From positions 11,587,061 through 11,651,060 of the forward strand of contig OY754990.1 of NCBI GenBank assembly GCA_963576475.1: a stretch of 64,000 nt of DNA, given 5' to 3'. The position numbers were made by a program, and so were the translations under genes. Positions within the stretch are counted from its first letter, which is position 1. Each line of letters opens with the position of its first letter. The notes below the pieces were generated by a model. The model saw only the letters and a list, made by a program, of their open reading frames with translations, did not search any database and was not told where the DNA came from. The stretch is from Molanna angustata (Eukaryota; Arthropoda; Insecta; Trichoptera; Molannidae). This document shows positions 22,259 through 31,946 of the stretch, piece after piece.

Positions 22259-23593
22259 AATGGAGCCATTGAAGAAGGTAAAAACCTGTCAAGTTTGAAA
22301 GGGAATTCTGTGAAAGTTGATGGGGATGTGACTCCATCTAGTTGTGTTTACTTTAAGTGCAAAGACATGGTACTGTTGTCTGAAAATGTTGATGATTTGT
22401 GCCCAGTGTCAAGGAGACTTCACAGTGATACCAGTGTACCTAATTTAGATAATACAGATAAAACGAAGGATATTCATTTAGATTTCTCTGATAAAACTGA
22501 GGATGTTCATTTAGATTATTCCAATAAAACGGAGGATGTTCATTTAGATTTCTCTGATAAAACTGAGGATGTTCATTTAGATTATTCCAATAAAACGGAG
22601 GATGTTCATTTAGATTACTCTGATAAAATAGAGGATGTTCATTTAGATTGTTCCAATAAAACGGAGGATGTTCATTTAGATTTTATAGATAAAACTGAGG
22701 ATATCAAATTTGATTTTGCAGATAAAACAGAGGATGCTAATTTATATTATACAGAAAGAACGGAAGAAGATAATTTAGAATATACAGACACTTCAGATAA
22801 TAAATATGAAATACAGATAGAAAGTACATATCCTATGAACATACAAATAGCCAGTATTAGCTCTCTACAAAGTGACAAAAGTCATATATTCCAACATGTC
22901 AATGAAGATGAGTTGAATCCAGTTCAAGATGAGTTGAATCCACTCCAAGATGATTTGAATCCACTCCAAGATGAGTTGAATCCAGCACAAGATGTCATAT
23001 CCAGTCCCAATTTTCCAGTATCAGAGATCAAAGAAGAATTTGTCGATGCCGGCTACCAAGACAACTTACCACAGAAACACCCTGATCCTGACTTGTCTAT
23101 CAAGGAAGAAATGGAGTATTCCAGGTACCAAGAAGATAATCCCGCCGTGAAGGAAGAAATGATTGACCAAAGTGTCGTTCCTGGCGAATCTGACCACGAA
23201 GAGTTTGTCACGCCGAACATTTCCGATGAGTTCTTGCTCGGTTCGGACAGTGGTCTGGAATTGGAGAAACGGTACGACATGTCTTCGAATAACGGCTTCC
23301 ACGTGGTGGTGCCCTCGTCCATGATAATCAGCGTCGCAGACATCAAGAGCATGCAGGACAAAAACTCCAGCTGCAAGGGCAACGAGGAAATCATCATCAG
23401 CGACAAGTCCATAGACGTCGCGGCCGCTCTGGCCACTGCGGAGACGACGGACGAGACTGACTCCCTCCTGGCACCGGTGAGTTTCGCCTGTGCCGTTTGC
23501 CACAGAGGATACGCGACGGTGGTAGCGCTGAAGAGGCACGAGCGGTGCCATCAGACGGAGGAGCCGGAGGCAGCAGTTCCACCCAAGAAGAAG
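22259..23593 (+). CDS. Zinc-finger protein, exon 2 (acidic repeats, finger 1)
   Basis: Residues 442-886. It opens with NGAIEEGKNLSSLKGN. Next is an array of about eight 11-residue acidic repeats of the type DKTEDVHLDYS, then four DELNP(V/L/A)QD repeats. Three sumoylation-consensus-like motifs (EIKEEF, SIKEEM, AVKEEM) follow. Finger 1 lies at about 851-875 (FACAVC, HRGY, LKRHERCH; C-x2-C-x12-H-x3-H). The exon ends in PPKKK at the donor AAG|GTCAGA. The GC content rises sharply over the last 500 nt, which look more constrained than the repeat part. Confidence 0.85.
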
Positions 23594-23610
23594 GTCAGAT
23601 ATTTACTTAC

Positions 23611-23729
23611 TTTTTTTTGTGGGTGGCAGTTCTTAAGAACACACTTAGGCCAATTGGCCCTTTGTGATACCATAAATGGGGCTGTCCTCCCACTCACATA
23701 TCCACATGGCGTGATGGTATGTATGTATA
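23611..23729 (-). mobile_element. LINE 3' stub in intron 2
   Basis: Poly-T and GTGGGTGGCAGTTCTTAAGAA, ACACTTAGGCCAATTGGCCC and TTTGTGATACCA match the 3' UTR of the I/R1-like LINE at 47500-47590, inverted. It is fused to CATGGCGTGATGGTATGTATG, the 3' terminus of the family-1 RTE, which lies on the plus strand. Two element tails therefore abut. The stub starts 17 bp after the exon 2 donor. Confidence 0.7.
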
Positions 23730-24071
23730 AAATTGCTGTTATGTTCTTGTGTAAACTATAAGGGCTATGCCTGTTGTTTCCATCTTTATTTCTAAAAAAT
23801 AAAATAAGAAAAGGTGGTCTGGATCACAGAGTATCTACTCCCTGAAGGAGTTGGACAGTGGTAACGAGGCGGCTTACTATGATGGATGTTTAGGGGTTCA
23901 CCAATTATTTTGGTGTTGATTTAATGTAGTATTATGATTTATCAGAAGGTTATAATAATTATCAGAAGGTTTTTAAATGCGTTTTCAAAATTGTAATTAA
24001 CCTTTTAATCAATTAACCCACTAAAATTTTATTAATAAAATAATGCAAAATTAATGATAAATAATTTAGAT

Positions 24072-24554
24072 AGTTTGGATATTGATAAACAATGTTCTGT
24101 ATAAATTCTTGTAGAAAAATAATGGCATAGCCCGATTTTCAACGTTTATCATATATTTTAATAAACTATAAGGCGTAGAGTAATATATATTTTTTTAAAT
24201 TAAACAAGACAAAAATATCTAGAAAAATATGATGTGACGTTGCATTAATGCTTCAGGTTTAGTAAATAAACCTAAAAAACATTTATTTTCCATTCAGTGC
24301 CATTGCGAAATAAAAGTTTTTTTGGTTTATTTACTTTATCTGATGCGTTAATGCAACGTCATATCATATTTTTCCAGGTATTTTGTTGTTCTTTAATTTT
24401 TAAAAAAAAATATTGCTCTATAGGTACCTTATATTTTTTTAGAAATTTAAGATAAATGTCAAAAATCGGGGTATGCTTATTATTTTCCTACAAGAATATA
24501 TACAGAACATAATCAAAAAGTTAAGGTATATTTCTCTTTATTAATATCCAAACT
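24072..24554. mobile_element. Foldback (long inverted repeat) element in intron 2
   Basis: Left arm 24072-24265 and right arm about 24335-24554 are imperfect inverted repeats. Outer ends are AGTTTGGATATT and AATATCCAAACT. Inside are GTTCTGTATA.ATTCTTGTAG, ATAGCCCGATTTT against AAAATCGGGGTAT, and TGATGTGACGTTGCATTAATGC against GCGTTAATGCAACGTCATATCA. About 70 bp separate the arms. No transposase is present, so it is a MITE or foldback element of unknown superfamily. Confidence 0.72.
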
Positions 24555-24915
24555 AACCAGGTTATTTTTTTCAAAATGATTCGTTTAGTAATAATGATGG
24601 TATATCAAATTGAAAAAATAGATACGTTGGCAGCAGTTACCCTCTTAAGAATAAAAGAATTGACTTGCTTTGCAATACACTGTTTATACAAATAACAATC
24701 TTTGATTTACTTTATTAATTTACAATAAGATTTATGAATTCACACAGCTGATAAAATATCAATTGACGCAGTACGTTGACAGTTCGAGAGAGCAATGGCT
24801 CACTCTTTGTGTCACCCTAAGCTTTTCCATCAATGTGTCAGTAAAAGCGAATGTTTCAATGCTGTAAGTGATCACAGGGAGAACACGCAAGCATCAAAAA
24901 CTTTTTTCTTTAAAG

Positions 24916-25302
24916 GTCAAGATGACGAGAGCCAAACCGAGACAGATTGTGGAATTGGACGAGACGTCCATGGTCACCAAGCAGCTGGAGGTCTACACGT
25001 GCACCTGTGGCATGGGGTTCAAGAGAAGGTCGAGCGCTGTCGCGTGCGTGCGCACCCACTTTGTCCCGAGCGTGTTCTCCTGCCAGCATTGCCAGTGCGC
25101 GTTCAAGAAGCGCGAGCAGTTAAAGTGTCACTTCCTCAGGACGCACAAGAGGCTGAACTCGGCGACCGGTACCAAGATGGAATTGGACAGACGGCCGTCT
25201 GCTGATACTCACCGGTGCTCTCAGTGTGACAAGATATTCGCTCACCGCAAGTCGCTCCTCAGACACGTCAACAATACCCACGAAAAGACAAAATACTCAA
25301 AG
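24916..25302 (+). CDS. Zinc-finger protein, exon 3 (fingers 2-4)
   Basis: Residues 887-1015. The acceptor TTTCTTTAAAG ends at 24915, the donor is AAG|GTAAAT, phase 0 on both sides. Finger 2 (about 912-935, YTCTCGMGFKRR...VACVRTH) is atypical: C-x1-C-x12-C-x3-H, one residue short between the cysteines and with Cys in place of the first His. Finger 3 (FSCQHC, LKCHFLRTH) and finger 4 (HRCSQC, LLRHVNNTH) are standard C-x2-C-x12-H-x4-H. VKMTRAKPR at the start completes the PKKKVK basic motif begun in exon 2. The exon is GC-rich compared with its flanks. Confidence 0.88.
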
Positions 25303-25313
25303 GTAAATTGAAA

Positions 25314-26095
25314 TCTCTACATTGATTTCTGCATAAGAGCCCTTAGGTATGAAAGTAAGGGTCTGAAACTGAGTACTGTAACAATATGTGATCTGATGTA
25401 TGCAGACGACAAAGTACTGTTAGCAGAAAGTATGGAAGAGTTACAGTATCTTTTAAGTATGGTATATGAAGGATGCATAGAAAATGGACTTTGAATTAAT
25501 GCCAGCAAATCAAATGTCTTTGATTTAATGTCTTTGAAAAGAGTGAAAGCAGAACAGTGTGTCCAATAAAAGTAGAGAGTGAATGGCTTGAACAAGTGGA
25601 CGAGTATGTCTATCTGGGTAGTATGTTCCAACGGAATGGACGGCCTGATAAGGATATAGAAAGAAGAGTTATGGCAGGAAACAGAGTGAATGGAGCACTT
25701 AGACCAGTTATGAATGATCGCAACATATCAAAAGATGCTAAAGTTGCCATTCATAATGCAATCGTAGTACCAACCCTGACGTATGCAAGTGAGACCTGGA
25801 CATGGCAGAAATCGCACGAAAGCAGAATAAATGCAGTTGAAATGAGATCGCTTATAAGAATTTGTAACAGAACGATTTCAAAATGAAGATACAAGGAAAG
25901 AATGTAAGATGAAGAAAGATGTAATTAACAGAATGAAAGTTAACACATTGAGATGGTTTGGCCACTTGGGGAGAATGAATGAAGAACGCCTGACGAAGAA
26001 AATATACAAAGCTGACAGGAATGGAATAAGAGGTCGGGGTCGCCCAAGAAAAGGATGGCACAACCATGTAAACGATATTCTGTTTAATGATCATC
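25314..26095 (+). mobile_element. RTE-like LINE remnant (family 1) in intron 3
   Basis: Broken plus-strand frames encode YIDFCIRALRYESKGLKLST, then LMYADDKVLLAESMEELQYL (the RT YADD box). Next come DEYVYLGSMFQRNGRPDKDI, ASETWTWQKSHESRINAVEM, a break near 25880, and INRMKVNTLRWFGHLGRMNE ... RGRGRPRKGW. A stop inside the region after YADD (near 25490) and a frameshift near 25885 make it non-functional. It is in the same orientation as the host gene. Confidence 0.82.
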
Positions 26096-26450
26096 ATCAT
26101 CTGTGGACAAACGTAATTGGTCTGTTTTTTGTTTATTTCATAGTGTATATTTTATTTTCTTGTAATATAATTGTTTAATAATCATCATCTATGAACAAAC
26201 ATATTTAGTCTATTTTTTTGTTTATTTCATAGTGTATATTTTATTTTGTTGTAATATAATTGTTTAATAATCATCATCTGTGAACAAACATATTTAGTCT
26301 GTTTTTTTGTTTATTTCATAGTGTTTCTTTTATTTTGTTGTAATGCGTTTGTTTAATGATCGTCATTTGTGGACAAACATATTATAATTGGTCTGTTTTT
26401 TGTTTATTTCATAGTGTATGTTTTATTTTGTATATTTTATAAGACTGTGT
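26085..26450. repeat. About 89-bp tandem repeat, 4 diverged copies
   Basis: Units begin at about 26086, 26176, 26266 and 26354 with TTTAAT(A/G)ATCATCATCTGTG, then ACAAACATATTTAGTCTGTT, then TTTATTTCATAGTGTATATTT. Copies differ by scattered substitutions. Confidence 0.85.
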
Positions 26451-26702
26451 TTGTTCCTTAAATCAATAAACAAATATGTTGAAAATTGTAATTTTTTGTG
26501 TTGACCACTGACGCGTTTCGCTCAAAGAGCATCTACTGAATGGTACTTTTGAATTAGTGGACCATTTATTTATATACATGAAACCATTGCTAGCAAACCT
26601 TTTTTTTTTTTTTAATAAATATTTAAAAAGTAAATAAATATTAAAAAGAAGACTGTAATTTTTTGTATGTTGCTGATGATGCTATTATTATTATTATTGT
26701 AG

Positions 26703-26838
26703 ACGAGGGCAGGCAGAGGTGGTGGCAGTAGTAGGAGAGGCAATTTGATAGATCTGACTGTGGCAGTGGAGAATGCTAAGACCAAAGGGGATGAAATTGA
26801 TCTTGACATATCGTCTTTATCCACCGACACACCCACAG
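26703..26838 (+). CDS. Zinc-finger protein, exon 4 (linker exon A)
   Basis: Forty-five codons plus one base (residues 1016-1060). The acceptor is TTATTATTATTGTAG and the donor ACAG|GTGACT, phase 0 in and 1 out. It encodes a Gly/Arg-rich start (TRAGRGGGSSRRGN) and an acidic end (DEIDLDISSLSTDTPT). The end matches exon 6 (DNTDLDISSIS...KTPTT), which shows that exons 4 and 6 are duplicates. It is too short to appear as a long ORF. It is supported by splice sites, phase and the duplicate. Confidence 0.75.
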
Positions 26839-27097
26839 GTGACTATAACTTTAACATTAAGGGCACTCGCAGACGAAGATGTATGCTATGATTCATTGTC
26901 GGCCGATCTGACATAAAAACTAGCGTAGAAACCTATTTCCATGTATCCACTAATTACACTGATTGAAGTGTGCAGATTGTTTGACTGTTTTTAATACTTT
27001 GAACATTCCAAAGAAAAATACAACTGCAAAACACAGAAGTTACGGTTATATAGGGTAATATTATTTTTATTGACAAACTTTTACTGGATTGCAAAGC

Positions 27098-27252
27098 TAG
27101 CAATCCAGTGGTCGCGAGTTCGAATCTTGCCTCGACCGATTTCGTTCACCTATAGCACAAGCATTTATGCTTATTTTAGGGAACGTAGGAAGATGTATAT
27201 GTACTTGTTTAACAAGGACATATTCATTTTAAAATAAAAAAAAAAAAAAAAA
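27098..27252 (+). mobile_element. tRNA-headed SINE, 5'-truncated copy
   Basis: It starts inside the anticodon arm (GCAATCCAGTGGTCGCGAG), keeps the B box GTTCGAATC, GCCTCGACCGATTTCGTTC, AGGGAACGTAGGAAGATGTA and ends in a poly-A run at 27236-27252. It is the same family as 32226-32403 and 49235-49410. Located in zinc-finger gene intron 4. Confidence 0.75.
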
Positions 27253-27530
27253 TCTCAATAGAGATGAAGTTGGGATATTGCAGAAGAACCAGGAACTCAA
27301 GGCACGTACATGGCTTACAACCTGTCATCGGCTGGTTTACGTGATCACTTTTTTTGCGCTTGCGCAACGTTCACCAATTGTGCCTTCTTATTCAGTCTTC
27401 TCGATAGATGGCGTTACAAAAAAAAAGGTTTCTTCGTTACTTCATAGATGGCAATAGTATAATTGCTTATTTTCGGGTGAATTGTTACAAATTATTCAAA
27501 TATATAGAACTTTCAAAAAATTACATTGAT
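27253..27530 (+). repeat. Dispersed MITE-like repeat (CAATAGAGA family)
   Basis: Blocks TCTCAATAGAGA, AGAAGAACCAGGAACTCAAG, TGTCATCGGCTG, GCTTGCGCAACGTTCACCAA and TAGATGGC recur in order here, at 32140-32465 (split by a SINE), partly at 39570-39710 (inverted), and in parts near 50730-51310. This suggests a medium-copy non-autonomous DNA element. Exact termini are not resolved. Confidence 0.5.
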
Positions 27531-27770
27531 AAGGGAAGTGAAGTGGTTAATACTCAGTTCTTGGGACCAGGGATTGAAAACAAAAATTTCTCAGGATCTA
27601 CAAAAGATGCATTATTACTTTTATAAGGTTCTGCATATCTGTTGGAGAAAATTGCCTTTCGTTGCCCTTTACGCAGTACTAGATCGAATGAATTATTTGC
27701 TACTCCTATATTTAAGACTAATTATGCGCAGAACTCTTTTGTCTGACGTAGTTTTAAATTGTATAATTCT

Positions 27771-27941
27771 TTTTTTTAACAGATTTTTAATTATCTCAAT
27801 AGAGACGAAGTTGGAATATTTATTGTAGGAGAACCGGGAAATCAAGGCACCTACTCTGTAGGTGCCTTGATTTCCCGGTTCTCCTACAATAAATATTCCA
27901 ACTTCGTCTCTATTGAGATAATTAAAAATCTGTTAAAAAAA
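27771..27941. repeat. Perfect 84-bp palindrome with 3-nt loop
   Basis: Arms 27771-27854 and 27858-27941 are exact reverse complements, with TCT as the loop. The arm contains the TCTCAATAGAGACGAAG...GGAGAACCGGGAAATCAAGG end sequence of the CAATAGAGA repeat family. It therefore looks like two element ends joined head to head. Such a perfect arm implies recent formation. Located in zinc-finger gene intron 4. Confidence 0.9.
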
Positions 27942-28080
27942 TATCTTTGACTCCCGGCAGGGAAAAAAATCCAATGTTTGCGCATATGCAATAATAAAAA
28001 TATTCGATGTATAATTCTGTTGATAAATCTGAAATCTATATTCTAAATAACGATTTTGCAGCTTTTAAAAGAAAAATTTT

Positions 28081-28249
28081 TAATAATGGGTATTTTTAAT
28101 CAAACAAATGATTTGGTCTACATATATATTTTTTTCCTGAATCCAGGCCAGTTGATAAGGGCCTAATAAGCTGAAACGGTCGTCCTGGATTCAGGAAAAA
28201 ATATATATGTAGACCAAATCATTTTTTTGATTTAAAATACCCATTATTA
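28081..28249. repeat. Long hairpin with hammerhead-like core at its tip
   Basis: Arms 28081-28147 and 28184-28249 are nearly perfect inverted repeats. Outer ends are TAATAATGGGTATTTT and AAAATACCCATTATTA. Inner ends are CCTGAATCCAGG and CCTGGATTCAGG. The 36-nt apex holds the hammerhead-like core described separately. The region right of it (ATTCTACATATTCAACACCGTCAGC) also matches 49065-49095, so a transposable element is involved. Confidence 0.82.
28137..28194 (+). ncRNA. Hammerhead-ribozyme-like motif, best copy
   Basis: Stem I pairs CTGAATCCAGG (28137-28147) with the complementary segment from 28185. Core TTGATAA is at 28152-28158, then GAAA at 28173-28176, a minimal stem III of A-T and C-G closing a GGTC loop, and GTC with the predicted cleavage site after C28184. 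Small type I hammerheads of this shape are known in Penelope-like retroelements. The core has U3 and A8 in place of C3 and G8, which preserves that base pair. Stem II (GG...CT) is weak here. Activity is not shown by sequence. Confidence 0.45.
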
Positions 28250-28368
28250 TGGAATTCTACATATTCAACACCGTCAGCATCAACAAAATAAAAAATAAAA
28301 AAAATACTTTTTAATGTTGTGTGAACTTATATGTGAATACGTATTAACCGCTTTTTTTAGTTGACTGA

Positions 28369-28715
28369 ATGATGTATGACAAGGTCAGAAATGAGGACAT
28401 AAGGAAAGAATGTAAGATGAAGAAAGATGTCATTACTAGAATAAAAGTGAACACATTGAAATGGTTTGGTCACATGGGAGAACGAATGAGAATGAATGAA
28501 TGGAGGTCGGGGCCGCCCAAGGAAGGGATGGCACGTCCATGTGAACGGTATTTTGAAAGGAAATGTCAGAAGCGTGAACAACAGATGAACATGTATAAGA
28601 CGATGTATGAATGTTGACGAGGCGATGAATGTATGTCAAGATAGAAGTAAGTGGCGGTCGGTTCTTTCTGCCTACCCCGTGAGGTACATGGCCTAATGGT
28701 ATGTATGTATGTATT
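28369..28715 (+). mobile_element. RTE-like LINE 3' remnant (family 1)
   Basis: The frame from 28369 reads MMYDKVRNEDIRKECKMKKD, VNTLKWFGHMGERM, and, after a deletion, RSGPPKEGMARPCERYFERK. It then runs to the family 3' end (CTGCCTACCCCGTGAGGTAC, ATGG.CTAATGGTATGTATG). It lies in zinc-finger gene intron 4 and is not functional. Confidence 0.75.
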
Positions 28716-28739
28716 TTTTTTGTTTTATTTCAATAGGTT

Positions 28740-29260
28740 GCGGCTCTAAGGGCCTAGGCAGTAAAGGCGGGGGTGGGCGGCCGACGCTTTTGTGCCCTCG
28801 TTAATTCTGTACTTAGAGAAGAGCAGGACGAACGCCTCTAGTCTCGCTCGGCAGTGACTCGTCAACTGTGGCGAATGTTGTTGTGTGGTTCGGGCACACC
28901 GCCGACGCAGACGTCGGGTCAGACATCCTGTGTTGACAAAGTGACGTCAAATCTGACAGGCGATGATTGCGTCGGATGCCCGACCGGGGTCATTAGCCCG
29001 CAGAACCTTCGGACGCCAACACGAGGACCGAGGGGTGCGGGGACAAGCCCTTCCGTTCGATCAGTGTGCTTAGGGGCTTGCCCCTGCTGCCGATCTTGAG
29101 CGGTTGCCCCGCCGTTTGAGGTTGGATTCTCGGGGGCAGTGGTTGAACCCGATGGATGGTGGATAGTTTGTGTTGTCCGACGATGCGGCCACGTCCGGGG
29201 GTGAACAGGACCAATGGGTTCTATAGCGTCTCCGGCGTGGAAGTGGAATCGCGATCTCCT
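28740..29260. repeat. GC-rich dispersed repeat, copy 2
   Basis: A GC-rich block in intron 4 that shares ordered blocks with 1-500 (CTCGCTCGGCAGTGACTCG, TGTGGCGA, TTGTCCGACGA, GTGAACAG, TTCTATAG). It follows directly on the (GTAT)n tail of an RTE remnant. Its function is unknown and no coding frame is evident. Confidence 0.55.
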
Positions 29261-29600
29261 CCTTCCTATTCTTGCTCTTGTTATAACTTATGTTCTCTTT
29301 CTTCATAAAGTATCTTATTGTAAACCATTTATGGAAACTTTGCTGATTTATTTGATTATTATTTTGTACCATTACAATATATTTATAAAACTGTATGTTT
29401 CCTTGATAAATTAAAAAAAAAATGCTTCGAACGGCAAAAGGCTCTTTTACAGATAACGAACCTTTGTAGAAAAACTCTAAATTAGGAATTGGTTTTCCGG
29501 AGGTCTCAAGTAATTTATAATCCAATTTTTTATTTTATGTAGTTAAGTGTATTAATATTTTGTATGCACATTCATTTAATAAGAAAATGTATGTTTTCAG

Positions 29601-29737
29601 TGAAAGAAGCAAGTTTAGTAGGGGGGGATGAGGTTGAAGAAAGGATAAAGTTCCAGTTCAACTGTCGCAAGTGTACAAAAGGTTTCCTCACATTGGCCAC
29701 TCTCAGTTTGCATCACAAGACTCACCACAAGAAGCAG
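29601..29737 (+). CDS. Zinc-finger protein, exon 5 (finger exon B)
   Basis: Residues 1061-1106. The acceptor is ATGTTTTCAG and the donor CAG|GTATTC, phase 1 in and 0 out. It encodes KEASLVGGDEVEERIKFQFN and one finger (CRKC, FLTLATLSLHHKTH; C-x2-C-x12-H-x3-H) followed by HKKQ. Exon 7 (43207-43337) is its duplicate. From 29648 onward the two are identical over 148 bp except at 29681 (Gly versus Ser codon), including the first 58 bp of the intron. Confidence 0.85.
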
Positions 29738-29966
29738 GTATTCTGACTACATATGACTATTAATAACTTGGCTAAGGAACGTTCTAAAATTTTAGTTAGA
29801 GTGTACATTATTATGTAATTATAAATATATACCGACTACTTTTTTAAGGATAATGTGTTTCATTTAGTTTAGAATAAAAATAGTTTTATATTTAATTATT
29901 GCATTTGATTAGTTAACTATTATAGTACGACGGACACATAATTTTATACATATTGTAAATATCTCA

Positions 29967-30998
29967 TACACATTGTCAGTATCTTTACCTTCAAATATAC
30001 ACATTGTCAGTATCTTTACCTTCAAATATACACATTGTCAGTATCTTTACCTTCAAATATATACATTGTCAGTATCTTTACCTTCAAATATACACATTGT
30101 CAGTATCTTTACCTTCAAATATACACATTGTCAGTATCTTTACCTTCAAATATACACATTGTCAGTATCTTTACCTTCAAATATACACATTGTCAGTATC
30201 TTTACCTTCAAATATACACATTGTCAGTATCTTTACCTTCAAATATACACATTGTCAGTATCTTTACCTTCAAATATACACATTGTCAGTATCTTTACCT
30301 TCAAATATACACATTGTCAGTATCTTTACCTTCAAATATACACATTGTCAGTATCTTTACCTTCAAATATACACATTGTCAGTATCTTTACCTTCAAATA
30401 TACACATTGTCAGTATCTTTACCTTCAAATATACACATTGTCAGTATCTTTACCTTCAAATATACACATTGTCAGTATCTTTACCTTCAAATATACACAT
30501 TGTCAGTATCTTTACCTTCAAATATACACATTGTCAGTATCTTTACCTTCAAATATACACATTGTCAGTATCTTTACCTTCAAATATACACATTGTCAGT
30601 ATCTTTACCTTCAAATATACACATTGTCAGTATCTTTACCTTCAAATATACACATTGTCAGTATCTTTACCTTCAAATATACACATTGTCAGTATCTTTA
30701 CCTTCAAATATACACATTGTCAGTATCTTTACCTTCAAATATACACATTGTCAGTATCTTTACCTTCAAATATACACATTGTCAGTATCTTTACCTTCAA
30801 ATATATACATTGTCAGTATCTTTACCTTCAAATATACACGTCAGTATCTTTACCTTCAAATATACACATTGTCAGTATCTTTACCTTCAAATATACACAT
30901 TGTCAGTATCTTTACCTTCAAATATACACATTGTCAGTATTTTTACCTTCAAATATACACATTGTCAGTATCTTTACCTTCAAATATAGACATTTTCA
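29967..30998. repeat. 31-bp tandem array, about 33 copies
   Basis: Unit ACACATTGTCAGTATCTTTA plus CCTTCAAATAT, almost identical throughout, with one short unit near 30836. The unit has no stop in any plus frame and 31 is not a multiple of three. All three frames therefore stay open for over 330 codons and cycle through the same 31-residue peptide. Located in zinc-finger gene intron 5. This is not a gene. Confidence 0.95.
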
Positions 30999-31479
30999 AT
31001 ATCTCGCCCTCTATATATTATACACAAGTAATAGCACACACACGCATGTGTATGTGCTATTACTTGCATGAGTGTGTACACACGCATGCGCACTCACACT
31101 CTTTATGTATCTCCCTTTCACACGCACATACATATTGTTACTCTCTCTCTCATGCGCACACCCACACTAATTCACACTTTTTTACTGTCTTCTTCTGATA
31201 TTATGTATAGTACGTAAGAGGTACATGTCATATTTGTATTTTTACTTATTTCCTTTTAATATTTGTATGTGTGTACTGTGCACTGTCCTTTGTAAAATAA
31301 AATAAACTTAAATAAAATAACACAAATAAATAAATAAAATAATTCAAAAACCTTCTTGGGTGTGCGCTGAATAAATCCCCAAAGTTTCATCGCAATAGGA
31401 TTGACGGTATAGAAGTGCATCGCCCACATACATACATTTATATCCACATTTTACTGAATTACCATAAAAAAATCACACA

Positions 31480-31915
31480 TTTTATTTATTTAAATTATTG
31501 CCTAATGGCAATTTCTTCCAACCAACCAGAGTAAATGTTAACTATACAAAACAATGTGTACTATGGCAATAAGTTAATCACATTACAAAATAAATAAAGA
31601 TAGCAGAAGAAAAGTAACAAAAAAAAAAACAAAGAAGATAGCATATAAGAACAATTCATAGCAATGATAGGAAAACTAAAGGATAAGGAAAGGAAGAGGA
31701 GAGGAAGATGTAATCAGGTGTTGTTAGATAATTATTTTGCTTTACCCTTTTCTTGAAGATGTTTAGTGAGATAGACGACGTAATATCAGGACTTAGGCTA
31801 TTCCATAGTCTAGCTGAATGTACTTCTAATTCAGAACTATGAATAGGGATAGATGGTAAAGTACGTTCAGCAGATCGAAGTGGACGCCCGTGGCTTGAAA
31901 GATAAGTGATAATAA
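31480..31915 (-). mobile_element. CR1-like LINE C-terminal fragment
   Basis: The minus strand near 31915-31740 encodes, with frame breaks, a SHGRPLRSAERTLPSIPIHS-like segment and an ARLWNSLSPDITSSISLNIF-like segment. It then runs through a 3' region to a T-rich (A-tail) end near 31480. It is related to the plus-strand fragment at 7634-7945. Located in intron 5, 31 bp before exon 6. Confidence 0.6.
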
Positions 31916-31946
31916 GTTTCTTTAATACATATTCTTCTTGTTATAG

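Noticed and set aside
23053..23582. Minus-strand ORFs over zinc-finger exon 2
   Set aside because: Antisense shadows of a GC-rich, clearly coding plus-strand exon with a finger motif and good splice sites.
29973..31198. Three overlapping ORFs of 338, 355 and 387 codons
   Set aside because: They are the three frames of one 31-bp tandem repeat without stops. No domain, no codon bias, and the same peptide in every frame.
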